From contig CAJNCS010000004.1 of NCBI GenBank assembly GCA_905221325.1, positions 1-64,000 of the forward strand: a stretch of DNA of 64,000 bases, read 5' to 3'. The number at the start of each line of letters is the position of its first letter. Position 1 is the first letter of the stretch. The stretch is from a bacterium (GTDB lineage Bacteria; Bacillota; Bacilli; Lactobacillales; Streptococcaceae). The notes below the pieces were generated by a model. The model made no database searches, had not been told where the DNA came from, and saw nothing but the letters and a program-made list of their open reading frames with translations. Below, piece after piece: positions 47,473 to 56,514 of this stretch. A program made the position numbers and the translations under genes.

Positions 47473-48036
47473 GTGATTTTATTGATTGATAATTACGATT
47501 CTTTTACCTATAATCTAGCTCAGTATATCGGAAATTTTTCTCCTGTTGAGGTCTTAAGAAACGATGACCTTCGTCTCTATCAAGTCGCGGAAAAGGCTCA
47601 AGCGCTTGTCTTTTCACCTGGACCTGGTTGGCCGGCTGATGCTGGAAAGATGGAGGAAATGATTCGAGATTTTGCAGGCCGAAAACCAATTTTAGGGATT
47701 TGTCTTGGACATCAGGCTATTGCTGAGGCATTCGGTGGAAAACTCGGCTTAGCTCCTAAGGTCATGCATGGTAAACAAAGTCAGCTACAATTTGAAGCTC
47801 CATCCATTCTCTACGATGGAATAGAGAACAAATGTTCAGTCATGCGTTACCATAGTCTTATGGTGGAGGAATTACCCGAAGATTTTGAAGTTACAGCTCG
47901 TTCGACGGATGACCAAGCTATTATGGGAATTCAGCACAGGAACCTGCCTATCTACGGTTTCCAGTACCATCCAGAAAGTATCGGCACGCCAGATGGCTTA
48001 ACCACCATACGAAACTTTATTGAGAAAGTAATTTAA
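47473..48036 (+). CDS. trpG: Anthranilate/aminodeoxychorismate synthase glutamine amidotransferase
   Basis: Class I glutamine amidotransferase supplying ammonia. The 187 residues contain SPGPGWP (oxyanion region), the nucleophile Cys in GICLGHQAI and the His-Glu pair in QYHPESIGTP. It sits 27 bp after trpB behind AAAGGGAG. Its usual partner TrpE is absent from the window, so it may serve PabB for folate or be a leftover of a reduced trp operon. Confidence 0.88.
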   Translation: MILLIDNYDSFTYNLAQYIGNFSPVEVLRNDDLRLYQVAEKAQALVFSPGPGWPADAGKMEEMIRDFAGRKPILGICLGHQAIAEAFGGKLGLAPKVMHGKQSQLQFEAPSILYDGIENKCSVMRYHSLMVEELPEDFEVTARSTDDQAIMGIQHRNLPIYGFQYHPESIGTPDGLTTIRNFIEKVI

Positions 48037-48095
48037 CTGGAAAATTTCACTCAATTGAAAAGCTCTCCACCAAGGAGAGTCGATTCAGGACTTTA

Positions 48096-48755
48096 TCAAA
48101 CAAGCAGTAGCTTACCAAAAATAATCATACAAGCAGCAAGTAAGAGGAAAGGCACAAAAGGAAGTCTTTCCTTTTTCTTTTGTAGGAGAAAGGCTAGAAT
48201 ACCCGTCGCAGAAGCAAACTGGATTAAGATCAGTAATTCGGTCGCGCTAAAGATGAGGGCACAAGAAGCCAGAAAGAGAAAATCCCCTGCGCCCATGCGG
48301 ATATCGATAAAATGAGCCATGATTCCAAGGGCAAGAAAGAAGAACATAACCAGATTCCAACCAGAGCAGGCCATGAGGATTAGGTGGAAAGTCAGCCAGA
48401 CCATTAAGGGATATTCCTGATGGCGAAAGTCATAGATTCCCAAGGTCAAGCCAGCAGTTATGAGGATGACTTGTCCTATGGAAATCCAGCCCCAAGACCA
48501 AGCTAGAAAGAGGAGTCCTAACCCAAATTCAAAGAGAGCATACCAGACAGGATAGCGAGTCTTGCAGTAGCGACAGCGAAAGCGATTAACCACCTGCGAG
48601 AGAATAGGAATCAAATCCAAGGGACGCAAGCGAGTCTGACAGGAATCGCAGTGACTAGCTGGTCGGATAATGGATTGCTCAGGAAAACGGTCAATGACCA
48701 AACCCAAGAAAGAAGCGAGAATGCTCCCAACAAGAAAAAAATAAAGATCAATCAT
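48096..48755 (-). CDS. cilC: Type IV prepilin peptidase of the competence system
   Basis: Cleaves and methylates the leader of competence pseudopilins (ComGC family), needed for DNA uptake. The 219 residues have an N-terminal domain with two CxxC pairs (HCDSC, RCRYC), several membrane helices, and both aspartates of the active site (GIYDFRHQEYP and MGAGDFLFL). It is called cilC or cclA in pneumococcus. Directly upstream is a sigma-X box at 48763-48770, leaving almost no untranslated leader. Confidence 0.93.
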   Translation of the reverse strand: MIDLYFFLVGSILASFLGLVIDRFPEQSIIRPASHCDSCQTRLRPLDLIPILSQVVNRFRCRYCKTRYPVWYALFEFGLGLLFLAWSWGWISIGQVILITAGLTLGIYDFRHQEYPLMVWLTFHLILMACSGWNLVMFFFLALGIMAHFIDIRMGAGDFLFLASCALIFSATELLILIQFASATGILAFLLQKKKERLPFVPFLLLAACMIIFGKLLLV

Positions 48756-48762
48756 ACTTATC

Positions 48763-48770
48763 TATTCGTA
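48763..48770 (-). promoter_or_regulatory. Competence sigma-X (ComX) box
   Basis: TACGAATA on the minus strand is an exact match to the late-competence combox, which acts as the -10 element. It ends seven bases before the cilC ATG. Confidence 0.88.
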
Positions 48771-48824
48771 AAAAATAGAAGAAGTGGTATAATAAAGAAA
48801 CATTTATAAGATGGTGAGGTCAAG

Positions 48825-49280
48825 ATGATGATTCGTTTTGAAGAAAATGTGAGCACAGAAAATGCTCGGCTCGTATGCCAATGGTCTAACTCCCTTGGCA
48901 AATCCTTTCAAGAACAATGGATGGGAACAATGATTCCTTTTCCCTTGACGATTCAAGTTTTGCAAGATTTGGAAGGAATCTTTTCAATCTTTGATGAACA
49001 AGAGTTTGTGGGACTTATCCAGAAAATCAGGCTAGAAGACAGGAATCTTCATATCGGGAGATTTTTTATCAACCCTCAGAAACAGGGGCAAGGCTTAGGT
49101 AGCCAGGCTTTAAGGAAATTTGTTAGTTTGGCCTTTGAAAATGAAGACATAGATACTATTTCTCTAAATGTCTACGAGGCAAATCAAACAGCTTACAATC
49201 TTTACCAAAAAGAAGGATTTGAAATCGTTCAAATGGTTGAAACACCTATACGAAAATACATCATGAAAAAGGGGAGATAG
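48825..49280 (+). CDS. GNAT-family N-acetyltransferase
   Basis: A 151-residue GNAT domain: strand beta4 with RNLHIGRFFINPQKQGQGLGSQAL (acetyl-CoA loop Q/GxGxG) and VYEANQTAYNLYQKEGF in motif B. Substrate unknown. ATG 48825 or 48828; the ribosome site is GGTGAGG. Transcribed away from cilC; terminator at 49291. Confidence 0.85.
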   Translation: MMIRFEENVSTENARLVCQWSNSLGKSFQEQWMGTMIPFPLTIQVLQDLEGIFSIFDEQEFVGLIQKIRLEDRNLHIGRFFINPQKQGQGLGSQALRKFVSLAFENEDIDTISLNVYEANQTAYNLYQKEGFEIVQMVETPIRKYIMKKGR

Positions 49281-49290
49281 AAAGTAAAAA

Positions 49291-49312
49291 AAGCCTTGAT
49301 TCCAAGGCTTTT
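49291..49312 (+). terminator. Terminator between the GNAT gene and csbD
   Basis: AAGCCTTG / CAAGGCTT stem with 4-nt loop and T4, preceded by A-run, so it may act in both directions. Confidence 0.88.
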
Positions 49313-49383
49313 CTTATTAATAACGACTGTTTGGGAACTTTCATGATCGTTTTTATCTTAAAACGATATATAGAGTCTAAACC

Positions 49384-49587
49384 TTACTTCTCTTCTTTGT
49401 GAAGCATGTTTTTAACACCTTCAATAGCGCCTTCGACTGCGTCTTTAGCATCTTCAGCAACTTCTTTTACTTTAGATACTACTTTTTCAGCTGCACCTTC
49501 TTTTTCCATTTTTTCATCGCCGATCATTTTACCGACACCCTCTTTAATGGAACCTTTTGCTTGGTTTAATTTTTCTTCTGTTGACAT
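49384..49587 (-). CDS. CsbD-family stress protein
   Basis: 67 residues, highly charged, starting [31 protein letters not shown], the CsbD pattern. Such proteins are induced by general stress; the function is unknown. It follows AAAGGAGGCAG. It closes a stress-related run with gls24 and glsB on the same strand. Confidence 0.88.
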   Translation of the reverse strand: MSTEEKLNQAKGSIKEGVGKMIGDEKMEKEGAAEKVVSKVKEVAEDAKDAVEGAIEGVKNMLHKEEK

Positions 49588-49628
49588 GATTCTGCCTCCT
49601 TTAAATTGATTGATTTAGACATTATTAA

Positions 49629-50135
49629 TTAGTGTACGCGAGATTTTTCATTTGTTTCGCCCTTAACGGCTTCAACACCTTCGCCGACTTTTTCTTGAAC
49701 TGTAGCGACACCTGACCCGATACCAGATTTCACTTTTTCAAATTGTTCTGAAGCAAATTCTCCTGTTGAAGAAGCCACGTCAGTTACTCTGTCTTGGAGG
49801 CTAACTGAATCTGCTTCATGCTGTTCTTTCGTTTTGATGTCAACAACATTGACGTTGACTTCAACAACTTCTAGATCAGTTATTTTTGTAACTTGTGATA
49901 CGACAACATCTTTGATTTCTTTGTACAAAGCTGGAACATTCTTTTGGTATTCAACAACAACGTTCAAGTCAACTGCAACTTGTTCTTTACCCACTTCAAC
50001 GTTAACACCGCGTGTTACGTTATCAGTATTGATAATTTTTTCTGTTAGATTAGAGAAGAATCCTCCATCCACATCCAAAAGTCCAGGTACTTTTTCAAGT
50101 GAAAGACCAATGATTTTTTGGATGACTTTATCTTC
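49629..50135 (-). pseudogene. Asp23/Gls24-family protein, 5' end missing
   Basis: The frame reads YEDKVIQKIIGLSLEKVPGLLDVDGGFFSNLTEKIINTDNVTRGV and on through the Asp23 domain to a variable tail (GIGSGVATVQEKVGEGVEAVK). Upstream of YEDK it meets TAA near 50160 with no ATG, GTG or TTG between; the usual first 15-20 residues (ending in QGELTYED in relatives) are lost. The first possible start is TTG at 50078, which would cut into the domain and has no ribosome site. A small deletion at the 5' end, next to glsB, is the likely cause. I treat it as inactivated, though an unusual start cannot be ruled out. Confidence 0.7.
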
Positions 50136-50216
50136 ATAAAAAAGTTTTAAACTATAATCTTACCCGTCTAAAATATTTAAAATTATAGCTCAGCACTTAT
50201 GTCTACTAGGTGAATT

Positions 50217-50453
50217 TTATTTTTTTCCTAGTAGGAATGAAACGACAGCAACAACAATCACTGCACCTGCAATTGACGGAATAATAGACATTCCAGCTAA
50301 GGAAGGACCCCAACTTCCAAAAAGTGATTGCCCTACAGACGAACCGATAAGACCTGCAAAGATGTTAGCAATTATTCCCATTGAACCACCTTTTTTAGTG
50401 ATTGCACCTGCGATGAGACCGATAAGACCTCCTACAATAATAGACCACAACAT
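50217..50453 (-). CDS. GlsB/YeaQ/YmgE-family small membrane protein
   Basis: 78 residues with three glycine-rich membrane helices (GGLIGLIAGAITKKGGSMG pattern), a transglycosylase-associated/GlsB stress protein. It is first in the row glsB-gls24-csbD and follows AAGGAGGATACACT. A perfect inverted repeat lies 26 bp upstream. Confidence 0.88.
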   Translation of the reverse strand: MLWSIIVGGLIGLIAGAITKKGGSMGIIANIFAGLIGSSVGQSLFGSWGPSLAGMSIIPSIAGAVIVVAVVSFLLGKK

Positions 50454-50478
50454 AGTGTATCCTCCTTTTCTATTTCTA

Positions 50479-50503
50479 AATCAAAGAATCAAGTTCTTTG
50501 ATT
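50479..50503. promoter_or_regulatory. Perfect inverted repeat upstream of glsB
   Basis: AATCAAAGAA-TCAAG-TTCTTTGATT: 10-bp arms without mismatch, 5-bp spacer. It lies 26 bp before the glsB start on its coding strand side. It could be an operator of the stress genes or a leader hairpin. The rest of the 299-bp gap to mgrA holds only an extended -10 (TGGTATAAT, 50688-50696) for mgrA. Confidence 0.6.
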
Positions 50504-50752
50504 AAGTTAATTATATAGTATTTCAATCTGGAAAGATAATAGTTCGTCTTAAATTCCCTACTGTAAACATGTACTCTAGATACAGATAAATAAGAAAAGC
50601 TTGATTCTACTGAGTTTCTAAGTGATTAGACTGGTCTTTTTGTAGTAAGCAAAAGTCGTTGTAAGAGGATAAATACGCTTTATTATATGGTATAATTGCA
50701 TGAAGATTGAAAGACAATCGTTTATTTTATTATAAAGAGAGAAAAGCTATTC

Positions 50753-52234
50753 ATGAGAGATTTATTATCTAAAAAAAGTCACAGACAATTAGAATTATTA
50801 GAATTACTATTTGAAAACAAACGCTGGTTTCATATTTCAGAACTAGCAGAATTATTGCACTGTACAGAACGTTCTGTAAAAGATGACTTGTCTCAAGTCA
50901 GGTCTTCTTTTCCTGACTTGATATTTCATTCCTCAACAAACGGCATCCGTATCATTAATACCGATGATAGTGATATTGAGATGGTTTATCATCATTTTTT
51001 TAAGCAATCAACCCACTTTTCAATTTTAGAATTTGTTTTCTTTAATGAAGGATGTGATGCTGATAGTATTTGCAAAGAGTTTTATATCAGTTCTTCCTCT
51101 CTTTACCGTATCATCAGTCACATTAATAAAATTATAAAAAAACAATATCGTTTTGAAATTAGCCTAAATCCAGTTCGAATCTCTGGAAATGAGATTGATA
51201 TCCGTTACTTTTTTGCCCAGTATTTTTCAGAGAAATATTATTTCCTTGAATGGCCTTTTGAAGATTTTTCGGTAGAACCCTTGTGTAAGCTGTTAGCACT
51301 GGTCTATAAAGAAACTGCATTTCCTGTCAATTTCGCGACTCAACGAATGTTAAAGTTGCTCCTTGTTACGAATTTATACCGAATAAAGTTTGGCCATTTC
51401 TTGGAAGTTGAGAAAAATTCTTTTAACAATCAATTGTTAGAGTCTTTCATGCAGGCAGAAGGAATCGAAGACATTGTAGCGAGATTTGATTCTGAGTATC
51501 AGATCTCACTGAATAAAGAAGTGATCGGTCAACTGTTTGTATCCTATTTTCAAAAAATGTTTTTTATAGATGAAGAAGTATTTCTGAACCATGCAAAAAC
51601 AGACAGCTATGTAAAAAAATCGTATCAGTTATTGGGAGATTTAGTGGATCAGGTGTCGAGAGAGTATAATCTCAAAGTAGACAATAGAGACAATCTGATT
51701 TGGCATCTGCATAATACAGCACATCTGCATCGTCAGGAATTATCTACAGAGTTTATCCTATTTGATCAAAAAGGTAATACAATCAAAAACTTTCAAAATA
51801 TTTTCCCTCGCTTTATTTCAGAGGTGAAGGAAATGATTGAACACTATCTAGAGACTTTGGATATGGATCGTAGTTCAATGAAAGTCAATCATTTGACCTA
51901 TACTTTTATCACCCATAGCAAACACTTAGTGTTAAATCTTTTACAAAATCAACCTAAATTAAAGGTTTTGGTCATGAGTAATTTTGATCAGTATCATGCA
52001 AAATCAATAGCTGAGACACTTGCTTACTATTGCAGTAACAATTTTGAACTGGAAGTTTGGAGTGAATTAGAGTTATCACTTGATGCTCTAAAAGAATCAC
52101 CTTACGACATCATTATTTCTAATTTTATTATTCCTCCTATTGAAAATAAGAGACTGATCTATTCTAATAATGTCAATACAGTCGCTCTCATCTCTTTACT
52201 TAACGCAATGATGTTTATTCGTTTAGACGAGTAA
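50753..52234 (+). CDS. mgrA: Mga-like virulence regulator MgrA
   Basis: In pneumococcus MgrA is a Mga-family regulator that represses the rlrA pilus islet. The 493 residues start with two helix-turn-helix domains (RWFHISELAELLHCTERSVKDDLS at about 26-49; DSICKEFYISSSSLYRIISHINK at about 104-126). PRD-like and EIIB-like regions follow toward the C-terminus (KVLVMSNFDQYHAKSIAETL). Length and sequence agree closely with what I recall of MgrA. It follows GAGAGAAAAG. An extended -10 promoter lies at 50688. A palindromic terminator follows. Confidence 0.9.
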   Translation: MRDLLSKKSHRQLELLELLFENKRWFHISELAELLHCTERSVKDDLSQVRSSFPDLIFHSSTNGIRIINTDDSDIEMVYHHFFKQSTHFSILEFVFFNEGCDADSICKEFYISSSSLYRIISHINKIIKKQYRFEISLNPVRISGNEIDIRYFFAQYFSEKYYFLEWPFEDFSVEPLCKLLALVYKETAFPVNFATQRMLKLLLVTNLYRIKFGHFLEVEKNSFNNQLLESFMQAEGIEDIVARFDSEYQISLNKEVIGQLFVSYFQKMFFIDEEVFLNHAKTDSYVKKSYQLLGDLVDQVSREYNLKVDNRDNLIWHLHNTAHLHRQELSTEFILFDQKGNTIKNFQNIFPRFISEVKEMIEHYLETLDMDRSSMKVNHLTYTFITHSKHLVLNLLQNQPKLKVLVMSNFDQYHAKSIAETLAYYCSNNFELEVWSELELSLDALKESPYDIIISNFIIPPIENKRLIYSNNVNTVALISLLNAMMFIRLDE

Positions 52235-52245
52235 CTAAGAATAAC

Positions 52246-52269
52246 AAAAAACGCTACGTAGCGTTTTTT
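52246..52269. terminator. Terminator after mgrA
   Basis: Palindrome AAAAAACGCTA-CG-TAGCGTTTTTT; with symmetrical A and T runs it works on either strand. Confidence 0.93.
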
Positions 52270-52333
52270 GTTTTATTTTGTTTTATAAGAAAAGAATTTT
52301 ATCTATACTAAACTTAGAATATCCTAAAAATCT

Positions 52334-52389
52334 AAGCAAAAAAGCCCTGAAACCAAGGCTTTTCCTGTTGGATTTAGATGCCCCCTGCA
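52334..52389 (+). repeat. Left attachment repeat (attL) of the tRNA-Lys island
   Basis: Imperfect direct repeat of 58495-58551: AAGCAAAAAAGCC, a hairpin arm AAGGCTTTTCCTGTTG, and then 19 identical bases GATTTAGATGCCCCCTGCA (52371-52389). Of these, the last 11 match the 3' end of tRNA-Lys(CTT). Here the tRNA body does not follow, so this is the far junction of an integrated element. Confidence 0.88.
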
Positions 52390-52492
52390 TGGATTTGGAA
52401 AGGACCTTCATATTGAGAGTAATTAAAAATATTGAAATATAAGTGATTTTAGGGAAATACTTTTAGGTATTTTCAATGTCATGATTTAAAAA

Positions 52493-52510
52493 TGGGGCAA
52501 AAGTGGGGCA
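52493..52510 (+). promoter_or_regulatory. Paired TGGGGCA motifs, possible integrase arm sites (left)
   Basis: TGGGGCA occurs at 52493-52499 and 52504-52510, direct repeats 11 bp apart. The same motif pair occurs at the other end (58462-58468 and 58474-58480). Paired short repeats near both ends of an element fit arm-type binding sites of a tyrosine integrase. Confidence 0.6.
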
Positions 52511-52643
52511 ATAAATGAATGTAAAATATGGGCAAGCTTCTTTATTAGATTGCTTCAAAAAAGCAAAAGAGCCATCGACTAGAAATAGCTGCTGGCTCTA
52601 TTTTTGTATTTGTTGTTCCGTATTTGTTCCGTGAAATTCACGT

Positions 52644-53045
52644 CTATTTTTCTCGAATCATGCCCACTCGTTTTTCGTCAAGATAGGAAAAATGATGCTT
52701 ACGATAGAGCTTATCTGCAGAAACTTTAGCTAGTAAAGTGATAAAACTACTCTCATGTGTGTTTTCATCAAACCACTGATCAATCATTTCCATAATTCTA
52801 TTTGCGATACCCCGTCTTTGGAACTTTTTATCTACTATAATATCGGATACGACAAAAGTGACACCGCCATCGCCAACACTTCTGCCTAGACCAATGAGTT
52901 CATCATCTTCATAAACAGAAACTAAGAAAAGAGTTCCTTCAAGTGCCTTTTTAACTTCAGAATAGGGTTTAGTGCTATTCATTCCAGCGTTTACTCTCAA
53001 TTGATTATAGGCTTCAACGCTAGGGATTTTATGAGTAAATTCCAT
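52644..53045 (-). CDS. GNAT-family N-acetyltransferase (island cargo)
   Basis: 133 residues with the acetyl-CoA motif VSDIIVDKKFQRRGIANRIMEMI and a C-terminal KVSADKLYRKHHFSYLDEKRVGM. Substrate unknown. It lies inside the tRNA-Lys island, next to attL, behind GGAGGAATCG. Confidence 0.85.
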   Translation of the reverse strand: MEFTHKIPSVEAYNQLRVNAGMNSTKPYSEVKKALEGTLFLVSVYEDDELIGLGRSVGDGGVTFVVSDIIVDKKFQRRGIANRIMEMIDQWFDENTHESSFITLLAKVSADKLYRKHHFSYLDEKRVGMIREK

Positions 53046-53088
53046 AAAACGATTCCTCCAATAACTTTTTGTTTTTTATTTGTTACAA

Positions 53089-53865
53089 TCACAACTCTTC
53101 GTAATCAGGATGGTCTTTGATATAGACTGCTGCGTAAATGGCATCTACTAAAACGGCTGGGAAAGCGAAGGCCATTAAAGCGCCAGAGAAAAAGCCGAAA
53201 ATCATTTGTATGTAGTCTGTAATCACGGCAATGACCAATAGAATAAAGCCCAGGATTTTAGCAATATTGAAAAGAAGTTCTTTCTTCTTACTATTCACCT
53301 CATACATTTCCCATCGATTGATCTTCCAAATTTTCCCTTGATTTTGAGGGAGGTAATACCATGCGTAAATGACGGTCATCACCACAAATAAAATCACTAT
53401 TGGAATGACATAAAATAACGTCAACTTAGACTCGTAGAGCTTTAACGCGCTGAAAGTTGTTTTATCATCGGTAACCATCAGCAGTAAGATAAAGGTAAAG
53501 GTGAGTATGACGGTCCAAACGGCTAAGGCCACTAGAATATAAGTTAGAGACTTAAAGCGATTGATTAAAGGTGTAAAAAGTCCAAAGAGAAGGCTAACGA
53601 TATTAATGATCGTCGCACTCAAGAATAGGACCTTAATAATCCCTATAGGGTCATTATACCCAGCAACAAAATATAGAAATGCAGTAAATGGAAGCATAAG
53701 CCAAGGGAAGAATTTAATGTACCCTAGGCTCACCTCATTCGTGATTAATGGACCATGGTACCGGTCGACAGCTTGATTGCTTCTTTGTTTTTTTGATTTC
53801 TTTTGTTTTCCAGAATCATGCATGGGTTGATGAGATTCTTTCTTTTTCAGTAAAAACTTTAACAT
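53089..53865 (-). CDS. Membrane protein with basic N-terminus, 258 aa
   Basis: I do not recognise a named family. The first 45 residues are strongly basic and polar (KKKESHQPMHDSGKQKKSKKQR), followed by about six hydrophobic helices and a short acidic tail (HPDYEEL). The topology resembles Yip1/DUF-type multi-span proteins. The start ATG 53865 follows GAAAGGAAAC; the open frame extends to 53880. It is divergent from the exporter operon and may share its regulatory region. Confidence 0.7.
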   Translation of the reverse strand: MLKFLLKKKESHQPMHDSGKQKKSKKQRSNQAVDRYHGPLITNEVSLGYIKFFPWLMLPFTAFLYFVAGYNDPIGIIKVLFLSATIINIVSLLFGLFTPLINRFKSLTYILVALAVWTVILTFTFILLLMVTDDKTTFSALKLYESKLTLFYVIPIVILFVVMTVIYAWYYLPQNQGKIWKINRWEMYEVNSKKKELLFNIAKILGFILLVIAVITDYIQMIFGFFSGALMAFAFPAVLVDAIYAAVYIKDHPDYEEL

Positions 53866-54021
53866 TCTGTTTCCTTTCAAAAACTTGGATAAATGTATTT
53901 CTACTATACCACAATCCTAGTGATGCGGTATCTAACAAACTCTCTTTATATAAATAATGTCATACTCAGGTCATATAACGAGCGTATACTGAAAACTACC
54001 ATTTGAAAAAGGAGCAAAAAG

Positions 54022-55113
54022 ATGAAAATTGCATGGAATGAAATTAAATACCAACCTAAAAAATTTATATTAATTGAGGTCCTGATTGTGATTATGATGT
54101 TCATGGTCATTTTCCTATCGGGCCTAACAAACGGATTAGGGCGCATTATTATGGCGCAAATTGATACGTTTGGGGACGTTCATTATATTCTTTCAAAGGA
54201 TTCAGAAGGAGTAATTCCTTACTCAACCCTTACAAGCGAGGAATTAACGGAGATTGAAGAACTCCATTTAGAAAACGAAACGGGACTTGTGATTCAACGT
54301 TCTACGTTTATGAAAGAGGACGAGGAAGGTTCGCAAGATGTGACATTCTTTGCGATGGATACGTACAAGAACTTAACGATTAAGACAGAAGATGGGTATG
54401 CTGCAGCTGACTTATCTGAAAACGAAGTGATTTTAGATGAATCGTATAAAGCAAAAGGCATTCATGTTGGCGACACGATTAAAGACAAGTCTTCGGAAGT
54501 AATACTTAAAGTAGTGGCCTTTGCCAAAGACGCAAAATACGGACATAGCTCAGTGGCCTTCATCAGCTCGAAAACACTCGAAGAAATGCGTCAAAAGAAA
54601 AATCCAAACTACACTTGGAAACCACAAGCCATCATCACAAGCCAAGCGGTAACAGCCGACGACTTATCCGAACAGTTGATGGTCTCAAACAAACAACAAA
54701 TCATTAATAAAATCCCAGGATATACTGCGACGAATATGATTTTAAAAACAATGACTTGGGTATTATTAATCGCATCAGCCGCAATTCTAGGAGTATTCTT
54801 CTACATCTTAGCCTTGCAAAAATTAAAACAATTTGGTGTGTTAAAAGCCATCGGAATGTCTATGGGACAAATTACAAGAATCCAATTATCACAAGTCGGA
54901 ATTCTTTCCGTTATCGGGATTGGAATCGGACTAGGGCTTGCCTTAGCGTTGACGCCATTCTTACCGGTAAGCATGCCATTTTATATGCGAGCAGAAGATA
55001 ATGCCGTGATTTCTGCAAGTTTTATCGTCATCTCGATTATTTGTGGCGCGTTATCTCTATTAAAAATTAAGAAAGTGGATCCAATCGAAGTGATTGGTGG
55101 AAATGGTGAATAA
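54022..55113 (+). CDS. HrtB-like ABC exporter permease
   Basis: A 363-residue MacB/FtsX-type permease: one N-terminal helix (about 17-37), an extracellular domain (about 40-230) and three C-terminal helices with LKQFGVLKAIGMSMGQITRIQ. The opening IKYQPKKFILIEVLIVIMMF...SGLTNGLG and the end KVDPIEVIGG resemble HrtB, the heme-efflux permease. It heads an operon permease-ATPase-response regulator-kinase, as in HrtBA/HssRS-type systems. It follows AAAGGAGC. Heme as substrate is an inference from this resemblance. Confidence 0.82.
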   Translation: MKIAWNEIKYQPKKFILIEVLIVIMMFMVIFLSGLTNGLGRIIMAQIDTFGDVHYILSKDSEGVIPYSTLTSEELTEIEELHLENETGLVIQRSTFMKEDEEGSQDVTFFAMDTYKNLTIKTEDGYAAADLSENEVILDESYKAKGIHVGDTIKDKSSEVILKVVAFAKDAKYGHSSVAFISSKTLEEMRQKKNPNYTWKPQAIITSQAVTADDLSEQLMVSNKQQIINKIPGYTATNMILKTMTWVLLIASAAILGVFFYILALQKLKQFGVLKAIGMSMGQITRIQLSQVGILSVIGIGIGLGLALALTPFLPVSMPFYMRAEDNAVISASFIVISIICGALSLLKIKKVDPIEVIGGNGE

Positions 55114-55114
55114 G

Positions 55115-55792
55115 ATGTCAGTGATTGAATTACAACAGATTAAAAAATCATACGCAGACGGCAATCAAATGCACGATGTGATTAAAGACTTAAGTTTAAC
55201 CGTTGAACCGCAAGAATTTGTGGCTATTTTAGGTCCTTCCGGTTCAGGGAAATCAACGCTTCTTTCTATCGCAGGATTACTCTTATCTGCAGATAGTGGT
55301 GAGATTATTATCGGCGGACAAAACTTAACAAATGTAAAACAAAGTGAATGGACGAAGAAAAGATTGGAGTTGCTTGGGTTTATTTTCCAAGACCATCAAT
55401 TACTTCCATATATGACAATTGGGGACCAATTAGAAGTGGTCGCTAAACTAAAAGGGGAAAAAGACGCTGCGAAACGCAAAGCAGAAGTCAAAGGCTTATT
55501 AGCAGAACTAGGCATTGAAGATTGCTACGGACAACACCCAAATCAAATGTCTGGTGGACAAAAACAACGTGCTGCGATTGCGCGTGCGTTTATCGGAAAC
55601 CCACAACTTATTTTAGCGGATGAACCAACTGCCAGCCTGGACCCAGAACGTGGTCAAGAGATTGCACAATTGATTCAACGCGAAGTGAAATCCAAACATA
55701 AGAGTGCCATTATGGTAACGCATGACCTCTCTGTGCTTGAATATGTAGATACCGTTTATGAGATGAAGAAAGGGAAGTTAGTTCGTCTGTAG
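55115..55792 (+). CDS. HrtA-like ABC exporter ATPase
   Basis: A 225-residue MacB-type ATPase: Walker A GPSGSGKST, signature MSGGQKQR, Walker B LILADEPTASLDPE, switch His MVTHDLSV. It starts two bases after the permease stop, with GGTGG upstream inside that gene. Together they form an exporter that extrudes its substrate from the membrane. Confidence 0.9.
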   Translation: MSVIELQQIKKSYADGNQMHDVIKDLSLTVEPQEFVAILGPSGSGKSTLLSIAGLLLSADSGEIIIGGQNLTNVKQSEWTKKRLELLGFIFQDHQLLPYMTIGDQLEVVAKLKGEKDAAKRKAEVKGLLAELGIEDCYGQHPNQMSGGQKQRAAIARAFIGNPQLILADEPTASLDPERGQEIAQLIQREVKSKHKSAIMVTHDLSVLEYVDTVYEMKKGKLVRL

Positions 55793-55830
55793 GCAGTTGT
55801 GCTATAATGTTACAGAAAGAAGGTGGAGCT

Positions 55831-56514
55831 ATGTTTAGAATATTAGTTGCTGAAGACGATCATGCGATTCGCACCTTAATTACAACCAAGTTAAAACAAG
55901 AAAATTATACGATTTATACAGCCGAAAATGGGGAAGAAGCCCTGTCCGTCATGGAGAAGCATCAAGTGGATTTATTAATTTCCGACATTATGATGCCAGT
56001 GATGGACGGGTATTCCCTAGTAAAGGCGCTGCGAGAAACGAAACATACCTTGCCGATTTTAATGATTACGGCAAAGTCTCAGCTGGAGTCTCTGGAAGAA
56101 GCTTTTACACTCGGAGTCGATGATTATATGGTGAAACCTATTCGCTTAGAAGAGTTGGCTTTACGTGTTCGAGCGCTACTGAGAAGAGCGCAGTTGGAAA
56201 CCGAGAAAGTCTTACGTTTTCCACATACGAAGCTCGACTACAACGCGTTAACCTTAACGGATTTAGAGACGGATACGGTTTATCAAATTCCGAAAAAAGA
56301 GTTTTATGTGCTTTATAAATTGCTCAGCAATCCAGAGAAGATTTTCACGCGTCTGGACTTGCTGGATGATATTTGGGGGATGGAAGAAGACTTCGATGAG
56401 CGATTGGTGGATGCGTGCATTAAACGGGTTCGCCAGAAGTTTAAAGACAATCCGGACTTTGATATTGTGACGATTAGAGGATTAGGGTATAAGGGGACGG
56501 TTAAAAATGGATAA
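55831..56514 (+). CDS. OmpR-family response regulator
   Basis: 227 residues: receiver domain with acidic pocket EDDH, phospho-acceptor Asp in LLISDIMMPVMDGYS, MITAKS and the switch Lys in DDYMVKPIR. A winged-helix DNA-binding domain follows (KEFYVLYKLLSNPEKIFTRLDLLDDIWG...DACIKRVRQKF). The start at 55831 follows AAGGTGGAG; an ATG at 55807 has no site. It probably controls the exporter operon. Confidence 0.93.
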   Translation: MFRILVAEDDHAIRTLITTKLKQENYTIYTAENGEEALSVMEKHQVDLLISDIMMPVMDGYSLVKALRETKHTLPILMITAKSQLESLEEAFTLGVDDYMVKPIRLEELALRVRALLRRAQLETEKVLRFPHTKLDYNALTLTDLETDTVYQIPKKEFYVLYKLLSNPEKIFTRLDLLDDIWGMEEDFDERLVDACIKRVRQKFKDNPDFDIVTIRGLGYKGTVKNG

